The position numbers and the translations under genes were made by a program. Positions 25,943 through 34,731 of a stretch of DNA of 64,000 bases are shown piece after piece. How positions within the stretch are numbered: the first letter of the stretch is position 1; the number at the start of each line of letters is the position of its first letter. The notes beneath the pieces are model-generated. The model saw only the letters and a program-made list of their open reading frames with translations, did no database searches and was not told the origin of the DNA. Origin of the DNA: Vogesella urethralis (GTDB lineage Bacteria; Pseudomonadota; Gammaproteobacteria; Burkholderiales; Chromobacteriaceae); assembly GCF_007644045.2 (NCBI RefSeq), contig NZ_VMDW02000136.1, forward strand, positions 122,752 through 186,751, given 5' to 3'.

Positions 25943-26488
25943 ATGCCGCAAGATCAGAATCACCTCATCTGGCTGGACATGGAAATGACCGGCCTCAACC
26001 CAGACACCGACCGCATCATCGAAGTGGCGATGATCATCACCGACAGCCAGCTCAATGTGGTGGCCGAGTCGCCGGTGATCGCCGTGCATCAGCCCGACAG
26101 CGTGCTGGATGCCATGGACGACTGGAACAAGAATACCCACGGCAAGTCCGGCCTGATCGCCCGCGTCAAGGCCTCAACGGTGGGCGAGGCCGAGGCCGAA
26201 GCGCAACTACTGGCCTTTCTGGAACAGTATGTGCCGGCACGCAAGTCGCCGATGTGCGGCAACACCATCTGTCAGGACCGCCGCTTCATGGCGCGCTGGA
26301 TGCCGAAGCTGGAAGAACACTTCCACTACCGCAACCTGGATGTGTCCACGCTGAAAGAACTGTGCCGCCGTTGGCGCCCGGAAATCGCCAAGGGCGTGGT
26401 CAAGAAGGGCAAGCACGAAGCGCTGGCCGATATTCTGGAATCCATCGAAGAGCTGCGTTATTACCGCGAACACTTTCTCAAAGTCTGA
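25943..26488 (+). CDS. orn: Oligoribonuclease
   Basis: 181-aa 3'-5' exonuclease of the DEDDh family that degrades di- and short oligonucleotides, including pGpG from c-di-GMP turnover. Asp12 and Glu14 ([10 protein letters not shown]) start the metal site; [12 protein letters not shown] holds the third acidic residue and GKHEALADI the catalytic His and last Asp. It is divergent from the M48 gene with a 65-base gap and is followed by pgi after nine bases. Confidence 0.96.
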   Translation: MPQDQNHLIWLDMEMTGLNPDTDRIIEVAMIITDSQLNVVAESPVIAVHQPDSVLDAMDDWNKNTHGKSGLIARVKASTVGEAEAEAQLLAFLEQYVPARKSPMCGNTICQDRRFMARWMPKLEEHFHYRNLDVSTLKELCRRWRPEIAKGVVKKGKHEALADILESIEELRYYREHFLKV

Positions 26489-26497
26489 TCCTACCGC

Positions 26498-28147
26498 ATG
26501 TCTACCGACCGTATCTTCATCAACGAACACCCGGTGTGGGCGCGCCTGCACCAGCACCAGCGTGCCACTCGGCACGTGCATATGAAAGAGCTGTTTGCCC
26601 AGGATGAGCAGCGTTTTGACCGCTATTCGCTGCAGCTGGACGGCCTGTTGCTGGATTATTCCAAGAACCGGCTGACCGAGCGCACGCTGGAGTTGCTGGT
26701 GGAGCTGGCGGATGCGGCTGATCTACGCGGCTGGATGGCGCGCATGCGTCGCGGCGAGCGCATCAATATCAGCGAGAAGCGCGCCGTATTGCACACTGCG
26801 CTGCGGCTGCCGGCCACGGCCAGCCTGGTGGTAGACGGCGTCGATGTGGTGCCGCAAGTGCAGCAAGTGCTGCAGCGTGCCTATCAGTTTGTCCGTCGCG
26901 TGCGTAGCGGCGAATGGTTGGGCCACACTGGCCAGCGCATTCGTCAGGTGGTGAATATCGGTATTGGCGGCTCCGACCTCGGGCCGCTGATGGTGGCCGA
27001 GGCGCTGAAGCCGTACGCCGACCCCGGCATGCGTTTCGACTACGTATCGAACGTGGATGGCCAGCATCTGGCACAGGTACTGGCCACGTGTGACCCGGCG
27101 CAGACGTTGTTCATTGTGGCGTCGAAGTCGTTTGCCACGCCGGAAACGCTGCTGAACGCGCAGGCGGCGCGGCGCTGGTTCTTGCAGTCGGCTACCGAGG
27201 CGGACATCGCCCGCCATTTTGTGGCGGTGTCCACCAACGAACCGGCGGTGCGGGCATTCGGTATCGATCCGGCCAATATGTTCGGCTTCTGGGACTGGGT
27301 GGGCGGCCGCTATTCGGTATGGTCGGCCATCGGCCTGCCGGTGATGTTGCAGATCGGCCCCGAGCATTTTGCCGACTTCCTGGCGGGCGGCGCGCGCATG
27401 GACCAGCACTTTTTCGAGACGCCGCTGCTGCGCAATATACCGGTGCTGCTGGGCCTGATCGGCATCTGGTACAACACCTTTTACGGTGCCCATACCCACG
27501 CCATCATGCCGTACGACCACGGTCTGCGCCGGCTGCCGGCGCATATCCAGCAGATGGATATGGAATCCAACGGTAAGCGGGTTGGCCGCTATGGCGAACG
27601 GCTGGATTTCGACACGGGTCCGGTGATCTGGGGGGAAGAGGGTGTCAACAGCCAGCATGCCTTCTTCCAGCTGCTGCATCAGGGCACCCGTCTGGTGCCG
27701 TGTGACTTCATCGTGGCGATGAATACCCATTACCCGCTGGGCGATCAGCACCGGGTGCTGGTGGCCAACTGCCTGGCGCAAACCGAGGCCCTGATGCGCG
27801 GCAAGACCGAGGCCGAGGTGCTGCAGGAGTTGGCGCATCTGTCGGGCGATGAGCTGGATATCCTGCTGCCGCAAAAGCTGTTCCCGGGCAACCAGCCCAG
27901 CAATACTATCGCGCTGGATAAGGTGACGCCCTACAACCTCGGCATGCTGCTGGCGATGTACGAGCACAAGGTGTTTGTGCAGGGGGTGATATGGGGGGTG
28001 AACTCGTTCGACCAGTGGGGGGTGGAGTACGGCAAGCAGCTTGCCAGCCGTTTGCTGGACGAACTGCACGGCAACCAGGCAGGCCGGCACGATGCGTCTA
28101 CCCGGGGTCTGATGCAACATTTCATGGCGACGTATCATGCAGAATGA
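26498..28147 (+). CDS. pgi: Glucose-6-phosphate isomerase
   Basis: 549-aa cytosolic enzyme interconverting glucose 6-phosphate and fructose 6-phosphate. Family motifs: VNIGIGGSDLGPLMVAEAL, the SKSFATPETL phosphate loop, FGFWDWVGGRYSVWSAIGLP and the C-terminal FDQWGVEYGKQLA signature with the catalytic Lys. In the second signature the common GEPGTNGQHSF reads GEEGVNSQHAF. The catalytic-site residues appear intact. Its last 11 bases overlap pncC. Confidence 0.96.
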   Translation: MSTDRIFINEHPVWARLHQHQRATRHVHMKELFAQDEQRFDRYSLQLDGLLLDYSKNRLTERTLELLVELADAADLRGWMARMRRGERINISEKRAVLHTALRLPATASLVVDGVDVVPQVQQVLQRAYQFVRRVRSGEWLGHTGQRIRQVVNIGIGGSDLGPLMVAEALKPYADPGMRFDYVSNVDGQHLAQVLATCDPAQTLFIVASKSFATPETLLNAQAARRWFLQSATEADIARHFVAVSTNEPAVRAFGIDPANMFGFWDWVGGRYSVWSAIGLPVMLQIGPEHFADFLAGGARMDQHFFETPLLRNIPVLLGLIGIWYNTFYGAHTHAIMPYDHGLRRLPAHIQQMDMESNGKRVGRYGERLDFDTGPVIWGEEGVNSQHAFFQLLHQGTRLVPCDFIVAMNTHYPLGDQHRVLVANCLAQTEALMRGKTEAEVLQELAHLSGDELDILLPQKLFPGNQPSNTIALDKVTPYNLGMLLAMYEHKVFVQGVIWGVNSFDQWGVEYGKQLASRLLDELHGNQAGRHDASTRGLMQHFMATYHAE

Positions 28148-28622
28148 GCAACAGTTGGCCGCAAGGCTGGGGCAGCTGCTGTTGGCGCACGGGCAGCGTG
28201 TGACGGCAGCTGAGTCCTGCACTGGCGGCGGAGTGGCCTCGGCCATCACCGCCATTGCCGGCAGTTCGGCCTGGTTTGACCTGTCGGTGGTGACTTATAG
28301 CAACGAGGCAAAGCAGCGCCTGCTTGGGGTGTCGCCGGCACTGTTGCAGGTGCATGGCGCAGTCAGTGAGCCGGTGGCCGCCGCCATGGCCGAAGGCGCG
28401 CGCGCGCTGGCGGCGTCGGACTGGGCGCTGTCGGTTACCGGCATTGCCGGGCCGGGCGGTGCCACGCCGGGCAAGCCGGTGGGCATGGTGTGCTTCGGGC
28501 TGGCGCGGGCAGGTAGTGTGCAGACTACAGTGTGTTACTTTGATGGCGATCGCGACGCGGTACGCCGGCAGGCGGTTTGCCACGTGCTGGCTTGGTTGTG
28601 CGACTGTCTTTCCGGGCAGTAA
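28137..28622 (+). CDS. pncC: Nicotinamide-nucleotide amidase (CinA C-terminal family)
   Basis: 161-aa protein consisting only of the CinA C-terminal domain, which deamidates nicotinamide mononucleotide in NAD recycling. The conserved box AAESCTGGGVASAIT (with the catalytic Ser), TYSNEAKQRLLGV and TGIAGPGGATPGKPVG are present. There is no N-terminal molybdopterin-binding-like part, so it is the short PncC form. It overlaps pgi by 11 bases. Confidence 0.93.
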   Translation: MQNEQQLAARLGQLLLAHGQRVTAAESCTGGGVASAITAIAGSSAWFDLSVVTYSNEAKQRLLGVSPALLQVHGAVSEPVAAAMAEGARALAASDWALSVTGIAGPGGATPGKPVGMVCFGLARAGSVQTTVCYFDGDRDAVRRQAVCHVLAWLCDCLSGQ

Positions 28623-28711
28623 GCCGCCAGCTAGCGCTTTCTTATGTCTTTTGGTTTTGTTGATATTGCTGTTTATGCAAAATATTGGCTGTGATCTTGG
28701 CGCGCTCTGCG

Positions 28712-28801
28712 TATAATCACGCCCCTGCTTGTAAAACAGGGCGGGAGTATTGGTAGTTCAGCCACTACATTCCCGCCTTTATTGTGTTGATCGTGTAGGG
28801 C
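28712..28801 (+). promoter_or_regulatory. Promoter and structured leader of nucleoside-transporter operon
   Basis: A TATAAT -10 box at 28712-28717 is followed at once by two adjacent stem-loops: GCCC(C)TG/CAGGGC around CTTGTAAAA, then a long stem GGCGGGA...GTAGT/ACTAC...TCCCGCC followed by TTTATTG. The second looks like an intrinsic terminator and shares bases with the first, so an attenuation or riboswitch-like choice is possible. I do not recognise a known purine aptamer. The start codon of the transporter gene is about 65 bases further on. Confidence 0.55.
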
Positions 28802-28864
28802 GGCGTTTTTGCCGCTACTATGGATTGGCCACTTAAACAGACACGACGTTGGGAGAAACATCTC

Positions 28865-29857
28865 ATGACCAAGAAGAGCCTTGCCGTTGCCGCTGCAGCC
28901 CTGTTTGCCGCTTCCTCCAGCTTTGCCTTTACCCCGGCCGTGGTTTACGACCAGGCCGGCAAGTTTGACAAGAGCTTCAACGAAGCTGCCTACACCGGCG
29001 CCGAGCGCTTCAAGAAAGCCACTGGTGTAGCGTACCGCGAAGCCCAGATCGCCAATGAAGCCCAGAAAGAACAGGTGCTGCGTAACCTGGCCCGCAAGAA
29101 TGTGGATCTGGTCATCGCCGTGGGTTTCTCCTTCACCCAGGCCGTACAGACCGTGGCTGCCGAGTTCCCGAAAGTGAAATTCGCCATCGTGGATGACGTG
29201 GCCAAGGGCGACAACGTGCAGTCCGTGCTGTTCAAGGAACAGGAAGGCTCTTACCTGGTCGGCATGGCTGCCACCCTGGCGTCGAAGAGCAAGAAAGTCG
29301 GCTTCATCGGTGGCATGGACGTGCCGCTGATTCGTGCCTTCGGTTGTGGTTACGCCCAAGGTGCCAAGGCCGCCGACCCGAAAGTGGAAGTGGTCTCCAA
29401 TATGACCGGCACCACCCCGCAAGCCTTCAATGACCCGGCCCGCGGTGGCGAGCTGGCTCGCAGCCAGTTTGACCGTGGTGTAGACGTGGTCTTCCACGCT
29501 GCTGGCGGTACTGGCATGGGCGTGCTGCAGGCTGCCAAAGACAAGGCCAAGCTGGGCATCGGTGTCGACTCCAACCAGAACCACCTGTTCCCGGGCTTCG
29601 TGCTGACCTCCATGCTGAAACGCGTGGATAACGCTGTATACCAGCTGATGCTGGACGGCCAGAAAGGCTCCTGGAAGCCGGGCGTAGTAACCATGGGTCT
29701 GAAAGAAGGCGGTGTGGATTGGGCGCTGGATGCGAACAACCGCAAACTGATCTCCAAAGACATGGAAACCAAGATCAGTCAGGCCAAGAAAGACATCATC
29801 GCCGGCAAGATCAAGGTGGTGGACTACCGCGCTGCCAACAGCTGCCCGGTAAAATAA
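28865..29857 (+). CDS. BMP family ABC transporter substrate-binding protein (nucleoside type)
   Basis: 330-aa periplasmic binding protein of the BMP/PnrA family, which binds purine nucleosides. The signal peptide is MTKKSLAVAAAALFAASSSFA (shown in part by its Lys-rich start and Ala/Ser core), without a lipobox Cys, so it is a soluble periplasmic form. Family segments include FDKSFNEAAYTGAERFK, VIAVGFSFTQAV, GFIGGMDVPLIRAFGCGY and VVFHAAGGTGMGVLQ, plus GIGVDSNQNH. ATG 28865 has GGGAGA upstream. It heads a four-gene transporter operon, with a 315-base gap before the ATPase gene. Confidence 0.93.
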   Translation: MTKKSLAVAAAALFAASSSFAFTPAVVYDQAGKFDKSFNEAAYTGAERFKKATGVAYREAQIANEAQKEQVLRNLARKNVDLVIAVGFSFTQAVQTVAAEFPKVKFAIVDDVAKGDNVQSVLFKEQEGSYLVGMAATLASKSKKVGFIGGMDVPLIRAFGCGYAQGAKAADPKVEVVSNMTGTTPQAFNDPARGGELARSQFDRGVDVVFHAAGGTGMGVLQAAKDKAKLGIGVDSNQNHLFPGFVLTSMLKRVDNAVYQLMLDGQKGSWKPGVVTMGLKEGGVDWALDANNRKLISKDMETKISQAKKDIIAGKIKVVDYRAANSCPVK

Positions 29858-29888
29858 GGCTGTAAGCGTCTGATTATTCAGACGTTGC

Positions 29889-29926
29889 GTGCGGCAAGCA
29901 GTTCATTCTGCTTGCCGCACTTTATT
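29889..29926 (+). terminator. Stem-loop after BMP gene; rest of 315-base gap
   Basis: Perfect 13-pair stem GTGCGGCAAGCAG/CTGCTTGCCGCAC with loop TTCATT and TTTATT after it. It probably lets the binding protein be made in excess over the ATPase and permeases. The rest of the gap (29927-30172) is GC-rich with short CCGG-type hairpins (near 29995-30050) but no gene or riboswitch I recognise. Confidence 0.75.
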
Positions 29927-30172
29927 GTGCCTGCCGCAGCGGTATAGTAGGCATGCCGACGTGTTGAGGGCATGCGTTGCGGTGATGGCGTGATTCTCCG
30001 TGCCGGAGAGTCGGTTTGCCGGAAGGGTTGACCTGAGCCGGCGCAGGGGGAGAAGGCGGCAAGCGTGCCGTCTTCGGCGATTTCAAACGGTTTCATGCCG
30101 CCTGGTGCTGCGTTGCGATGCGACGTGCGGCGGGCGGCTGAAGCGGCATTTTTAACCGAGAGCGAATACATC

Positions 30173-31696
30173 ATGGCCGAATTAGCCATCGAGCTCATTG
30201 GCGTCAATAAACACTTCGGTGAAGTGCACGCCAATAAGAACATTACTTTCGGCGTGCGCAAGGGTACGGTCCACGGCATCATCGGCGAGAACGGGGCAGG
30301 CAAGTCCACGCTGATGAGCATCATTTACGGCTATTACCAAGCGGACTCCGGCACCATCAAGATTAACGGCAAAGCGGAGCGCATCCGTTCCTCGCAGGCC
30401 GCCATCGGCCTGGGGATCGGCATGGTGCACCAGCACTTCATGCTGGTAGATCCGTTTACCGTGCTGGAAAACATCGTGCTGGGTGCCGAGGCCGGCATCA
30501 AGCTGGACAGCAGCCTGACCGCTGCCCGCGCGCACCTGGAAAAACTGAATCGCGACTACGGCCTGCAAGTCGACCCGGACGCGGTAGTGGGTGAGCTAGG
30601 GGTGGGCACCCAGCAGCGTGTCGAAATCCTGAAAACGCTGTATCGCGGTGCTGACGTGCTGATCCTGGACGAGCCGACTGCCGTCTTGACACCGCAGGAA
30701 GCCGACGACCTGTTCCGCATCCTGCGTCTGCTGCGCGAGCAGGGCAAAACTGTGATCCTGATCACCCACAAGCTGCGCGAAGTGATGGACATCACCGACG
30801 ACGTTACCGTGATGCGCGGTGGCGAGATCGTGGGCCAGGTGCGTACTGCGGATGTGACCAAGGAAGACCTGGCCGACCTGATGGTTGGCCGCAAGGTGAA
30901 CCTGCAGCTGGACAAGGCTCCGCCCAAGCTGGGCGACACCGTGCTGTCGGTGTCCGGCCTCAACCTGGTGGACGAACGCGGCGTGGCCCTGCTGAAGGAT
31001 ATCGGCTTTGAACTGCGTGCCGGCGAGATCGTCGGCATTGCCGGCGTGTCTGGTAACGGCCAGTCCGAACTGCTGGAAGTGCTGTCCGGCATGCGTGAAG
31101 CGACGTCCGGCTCGGTACGCTTCAAGGGGCAAGAGCTCACCACGCTGAAAAGCGCCGAGCCCAAAGCGGCGGTGTACCGCAAGCTGGGTATTGCCCACAT
31201 TCCGGAAGACCGTTCGCGCGAAGGCATGGTGAAGGATTTCATGACCTTCGAAAACGCCATTCTCGGCTACCACAACGACAAGAGCATTGCCGGCCGCTTC
31301 CTGTTCAAGCGCCAGGCCATCATCGAGCGTTGCCGTCGTTTCATTGAAGAGTTCGACGTGCGCCCGGCGCTGACGCATCGCCGTATCGGCCTGTTCTCGG
31401 GCGGTAACCAGCAGAAGGTGATCCTGGCCCGTGAAATCCAGGCCAATCCGGACCTGCTGCTGATCGGCCAGCCCACGCGTGGTGTGGACATTGGCGCCAT
31501 CGAGTTCATTCACAAGCGGCTGATGCAGCTGCGGGATGAAGGCAAGGCGCTGCTGCTGGTGTCGGTGGAGCTGGACGAGATCATGGCATTGAGCGACCGC
31601 ATCATCGTGATGAATGCGGGCGCCATTTCTGGCGAGTTGCCGGCGGCTGAGGCCACGGCTACGTCGCTGGGTTTGTTGATGGGGGGACATAAATGA
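30173..31696 (+). CDS. Nucleoside ABC transporter ATP-binding protein (tandem NBD)
   Basis: 507-aa cytoplasmic ATPase with two fused nucleotide-binding domains, like ribose/nucleoside (YufO/RbsA-type) ATPases. The first domain has Walker A GENGAGKST, Q-loop MVHQHFML, signature-like VGTQQRVEI and Walker B VLILDEPTAVLT. The second has a degenerate Walker A (GVSGNGQSE), signature SGGNQQKVILARE and a Walker B region LLLIGQPTRGVD, as usual in this group, where only one site is fully catalytic. ATG 30173 (MAELAIELIG) is preferred to the 108-base longer frame. It overlaps the next permease gene by four bases. Confidence 0.94.
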   Translation: MAELAIELIGVNKHFGEVHANKNITFGVRKGTVHGIIGENGAGKSTLMSIIYGYYQADSGTIKINGKAERIRSSQAAIGLGIGMVHQHFMLVDPFTVLENIVLGAEAGIKLDSSLTAARAHLEKLNRDYGLQVDPDAVVGELGVGTQQRVEILKTLYRGADVLILDEPTAVLTPQEADDLFRILRLLREQGKTVILITHKLREVMDITDDVTVMRGGEIVGQVRTADVTKEDLADLMVGRKVNLQLDKAPPKLGDTVLSVSGLNLVDERGVALLKDIGFELRAGEIVGIAGVSGNGQSELLEVLSGMREATSGSVRFKGQELTTLKSAEPKAAVYRKLGIAHIPEDRSREGMVKDFMTFENAILGYHNDKSIAGRFLFKRQAIIERCRRFIEEFDVRPALTHRRIGLFSGGNQQKVILAREIQANPDLLLIGQPTRGVDIGAIEFIHKRLMQLRDEGKALLLVSVELDEIMALSDRIIVMNAGAISGELPAAEATATSLGLLMGGHK

Positions 31697-32793
31697 GTCA
31701 GCCAGCCAATATGCCGCGCTGGGCCAGCCTGTGGCTGATGCCGCTGCTGAACCTGTTTGCGGCACTGTTCGTATCGGGCCTGGTGATTGCGCTGATCGGC
31801 GAAGACCCGATCGAGTGCCTGAAACTGATGATAAACGGGGCGTTCGGTTACCCGGAAGGTATCGGCTACACGCTGTTCTACACCACCAGCTTCATTTTTA
31901 CCGGTCTGGCGGTAGCGGCAGCGTTTCATGCCGGCCTGTTCAATATTGGTGGTGAAGGTCAGATGTACCTGGCCGGCCTGGGGGTTACCCTGGTGTGCCT
32001 GCAGTTTGATTACCTGCCGGCGTACGTGGTGATTCCGCTGGCCATGTTGGCCGCCATCGTGTTCGGTGGTGCCTGGGCGTTGGTGCCGGGCTACTTGCAA
32101 GCGAAGCGTGGCAGCCACATCGTGGTGACCACCATCATGTTCAACTTCATCGCCAGCGCGCTGATGACCTGGCTGCTGGTGGACAAGCTGCGGATGGAAG
32201 ACTCGCAAACGCCGGCAACCCGCGAGTTTGCCCAGCAAGCCTGGGTGCCGATGCTGCACGAGTTGTTTGCCCCGCTGGGCTTTGAGTTGCCGAATACCCC
32301 GCTGAACGCCAGCTTCTTCCTGGCGCTGATCGCGCTGGTGCTGTTCTACCTGGTGGTGTGGCATAGCCCGAAAGGCTTTGTTACCCGTACCGTGGGCCTG
32401 AACGAGAAAGCTGCCCGCTACGCCGGCATTCCGGTAGACAAGGTGATCATCGCCGTGATGTGCGTGTCTGGCGCGCTGGCGGGCCTGGCGGCCATCAACG
32501 AGCTGCTGGGTTCCACCCACCGCATGAACATGGGCTTCACCAACGGTATCGGCTTTGTCGGTATCGCGGTGGCGCTGATGGGGCGTAACCATCCGGTGGG
32601 CATTCTGCTGTCGGCCTTGCTGTTCGGTGCACTGACCCAGGGTGGCCTCGACCTGTCGTTCGAGAAGCCGGCCATCACGCGCGAGATGATCATCTTTACC
32701 CAGGGTCTGATCATCCTGTTCTGCGGCGCGCTGGAAAACCTGTTCCAGACCCCGCTGTCGGCTGCGTTCAAGCGCATCATGAGCAATAAGTAA
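31693..32793 (+). CDS. Nucleoside ABC transporter permease 1
   Basis: 366-aa inner-membrane permease of the BPD_transp_2 (RbsC/LivH-like) family with about 8-10 hydrophobic segments. The conserved GLFNIGGEGQMYLAGLG box and a GLNEKAARYAGI coupling segment are the usual marks. It overlaps the ATPase gene by four bases and is followed by the second permease ten bases downstream, so they form one heteromeric complex. Confidence 0.93.
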   Translation: MSQPANMPRWASLWLMPLLNLFAALFVSGLVIALIGEDPIECLKLMINGAFGYPEGIGYTLFYTTSFIFTGLAVAAAFHAGLFNIGGEGQMYLAGLGVTLVCLQFDYLPAYVVIPLAMLAAIVFGGAWALVPGYLQAKRGSHIVVTTIMFNFIASALMTWLLVDKLRMEDSQTPATREFAQQAWVPMLHELFAPLGFELPNTPLNASFFLALIALVLFYLVVWHSPKGFVTRTVGLNEKAARYAGIPVDKVIIAVMCVSGALAGLAAINELLGSTHRMNMGFTNGIGFVGIAVALMGRNHPVGILLSALLFGALTQGGLDLSFEKPAITREMIIFTQGLIILFCGALENLFQTPLSAAFKRIMSNK

Positions 32794-32803
32794 GGAGCAC
32801 GCC

Positions 32804-33751
32804 ATGGACATGATTTTCAGTGTGCTGGATGCCACCCTGCGCGTGAGTACCCCGCTGGTACTGGCGGCGCTGGCTGGCCTGTTTTCGGAGCGCTCCGGCG
32901 TAGTTGACCTGGCGCTGGAAGGCAAGATGTTGGCCGCCGCGTTTGCGGCTGCCTGTGTGGCTTACCTGGCGCAGTCGCCGTGGGCCGGTCTGGCTGCCGG
33001 CATGGCAGCCGGCGTGATGGTGGCGCTGCTACACGGCGTGGTTTCCATTACCTATAACGGTAACCAGCTGATTTCCGGCGTGGCCATCAACATGATGGTC
33101 TCCGGCGTAACGCCGGTGCTGGCGCTGGCCTGGTTCCAGCAAGGTGGCCGTACTCCGACGTTGTCGGATGAGGCGCGTTTCACGGCGGTGGATTTGCCGT
33201 TTGCCGATACCATCGCGCATAGCCCGGTACTGAAGACCTTCTTCGGTCACAATATCCTGGTCTACATCGCGCTGGCCGTGATCTTCGTGGTGAGCTGGGT
33301 GGTGTACAAGAGCCGTTTCGGCCTGCGCCTGCGTGCGGTGGGTGAAAACCCGCATGCGGCAGATGCGGCCGGTATCAGCGTGAAGGGCGTGCGTTTCATC
33401 GCCCAGGCCATCGGCGGCTCGCTGTGCGGTATTGCCGGTGCCTACCTGGTGCTGGCGCAGACCGGTGCCTTTATCCAGGACATGACCGCCGGTAAAGGCT
33501 ACCTGGCGCTGGCGGCGTTGATCTTTGGCAAGTGGCGGCCGTGGACTGCGGTGCTGGGTTGCCTGATCTTTGCCTTTACCGACGCCATCCAGATCCGTTT
33601 GCAGGGTACCGAGTTGCCGCTGGTGGGCAGTATTCCCGATGCCTTCATTCAGGCGCTGCCGTACGTGCTGACCGTGGTGCTGCTGGCCGGCTTCATGGGC
33701 AAGGCCGTGGCCCCGAAAGCGATCGGCGTGCCGTTCGTGAAATCGCGTTAA
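32804..33751 (+). CDS. Nucleoside ABC transporter permease 2
   Basis: 315-aa permease, partner of the preceding one. Family segments: GLFSERSGVVDLALEGKML, NQLISGVAINMM, RFGLRLRAVGENPHAADAAG and GAYLVLAQTGAF. AAGGAG lies seven bases before ATG 32804. A GTTGGCCGC copy begins at 33752, directly after the stop, and a strong terminator follows. Confidence 0.93.
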   Translation: MDMIFSVLDATLRVSTPLVLAALAGLFSERSGVVDLALEGKMLAAAFAAACVAYLAQSPWAGLAAGMAAGVMVALLHGVVSITYNGNQLISGVAINMMVSGVTPVLALAWFQQGGRTPTLSDEARFTAVDLPFADTIAHSPVLKTFFGHNILVYIALAVIFVVSWVVYKSRFGLRLRAVGENPHAADAAGISVKGVRFIAQAIGGSLCGIAGAYLVLAQTGAFIQDMTAGKGYLALAALIFGKWRPWTAVLGCLIFAFTDAIQIRLQGTELPLVGSIPDAFIQALPYVLTVVLLAGFMGKAVAPKAIGVPFVKSR

Positions 33752-33773
33752 GTTGGCCGCAGGCCGCGAATGC

Positions 33774-33802
33774 AAAACCCCTGCCGTATGGCAGGGGTTT
33801 TT
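33774..33802 (+). terminator. Intrinsic terminator of nucleoside-transporter operon
   Basis: Stem AAAACCCCTGCC/GGCAGGGGTTTT with a GTAT loop and a T5 tail. It can also serve the convergent xerC gene on the other strand. Confidence 0.92.
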
Positions 33803-33834
33803 CTTTGTGGCGGGGTGGCAATGGCGACATCGCC

Positions 33835-34731
33835 TTACTGCTTGTCTTTGTCGTCGAGTTTGGCGCGCGGGTGGGCGGTGTCGTACACCTTGGCCAGGTG
33901 CTGGAAGTCCAGGCTGGTGTAGATCTGGGTAGTGGCCAGGTTGGCGTGGCCCAGTAGCTCTTGCACCGCCCGCAGGTCGCCGGACGATTGCAGCATGTGG
34001 CTGGCAAACGAGTGGCGCAGCATGTGCGGGTGCACGTGCTGTTCGCTGCCGCTATGCAGTGCCCAGCGGCCCAGGCGGCGCGCCAGCTGCCGGCTGCTGA
34101 TGCGGGTGCCTTTTTGCGACACGAACAGCGCGGCTTCACCTTCCGCCGCCTGGCGTAGTGGTAGCCAGCGCCGCAGCGCTTCGATGGCTTGGCGGCCAAC
34201 CGGCAATATGCGCTCGCGGTTACCCTTGCCGTGTACTTTCAGCAGCGCTTCTTGCAGGTCGATATCGGCCACGTTCAGCGAGACGGTTTCCGAGAGCCGC
34301 AGGCCGGACGAGTACATCAGCTCGAAGATGGCCGCGTCGCGTAGCTCGTGCGCGTCTTCGGCGGGGGCGTCCAGCAGCTGCATGGCGCTATCCACGCTCA
34401 GGGTCTTGGGCAGGCGCTGGCCGGCGCGGGGGGCGCGCACGCCGGCGCACGGGTTAGCTTGCAGCCATTCGCGGCGGATCATCCATTCGAACAGGCTGCG
34501 CCAGGTGGACAGCATGCGCGCCAGCGTGCGCGGCGACAGCCCTTCGCGGCGCAGTACGCCCAGTGCGCGCTGGATGGCAGGGCCGTCGGTGTCTTGCGGC
34601 GGAGTGCTGCCCAGCAGGCCGGCCAGCCGGGTGAGGTCGCGACGGTAGGCGATGCGGGTGTGCTCGCTGCGTGCGGCCAACCTGAGCTGGTCGTCGTAGG
34701 CGTCGATCAGGGCTTGCCAGTGCGCGTCCAT
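33835..34731 (-). CDS. xerC: Tyrosine recombinase XerC
   Basis: 298-aa recombinase that with XerD resolves chromosome dimers at dif. Active-site residues are visible: Arg in YSSGLRLSE, His-x-x-Arg in HMLRHSFASH, His in LLGHANLATTQIY and the nucleophile Tyr in that same box. The N-terminal core-binding domain is EHTRIAYRRDLTRLAGLL. It lies directly downstream of a MoxR ATPase gene with a one-base overlap. Two GTTGGCCGC copies lie in it. Confidence 0.94.
   Translation of the reverse strand: MDAHWQALIDAYDDQLRLAARSEHTRIAYRRDLTRLAGLLGSTPPQDTDGPAIQRALGVLRREGLSPRTLARMLSTWRSLFEWMIRREWLQANPCAGVRAPRAGQRLPKTLSVDSAMQLLDAPAEDAHELRDAAIFELMYSSGLRLSETVSLNVADIDLQEALLKVHGKGNRERILPVGRQAIEALRRWLPLRQAAEGEAALFVSQKGTRISSRQLARRLGRWALHSGSEQHVHPHMLRHSFASHMLQSSGDLRAVQELLGHANLATTQIYTSLDFQHLAKVYDTAHPRAKLDDKDKQ

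Noticed and set aside
29870..29885. TTCAGACG near the end of the BMP gene as a Neisseria DUS
   Set aside because: Only part of the GCCGTCTGAA word is matched (TTCAGACGTT), and it is a single occurrence.
29927..30172. Possible glycine-riboswitch-like GGAGAG segment before the ATPase gene
   Set aside because: The second half of the aptamer (CTCTCAGGCAAAAGGAC-type) is missing and the gene context does not fit.
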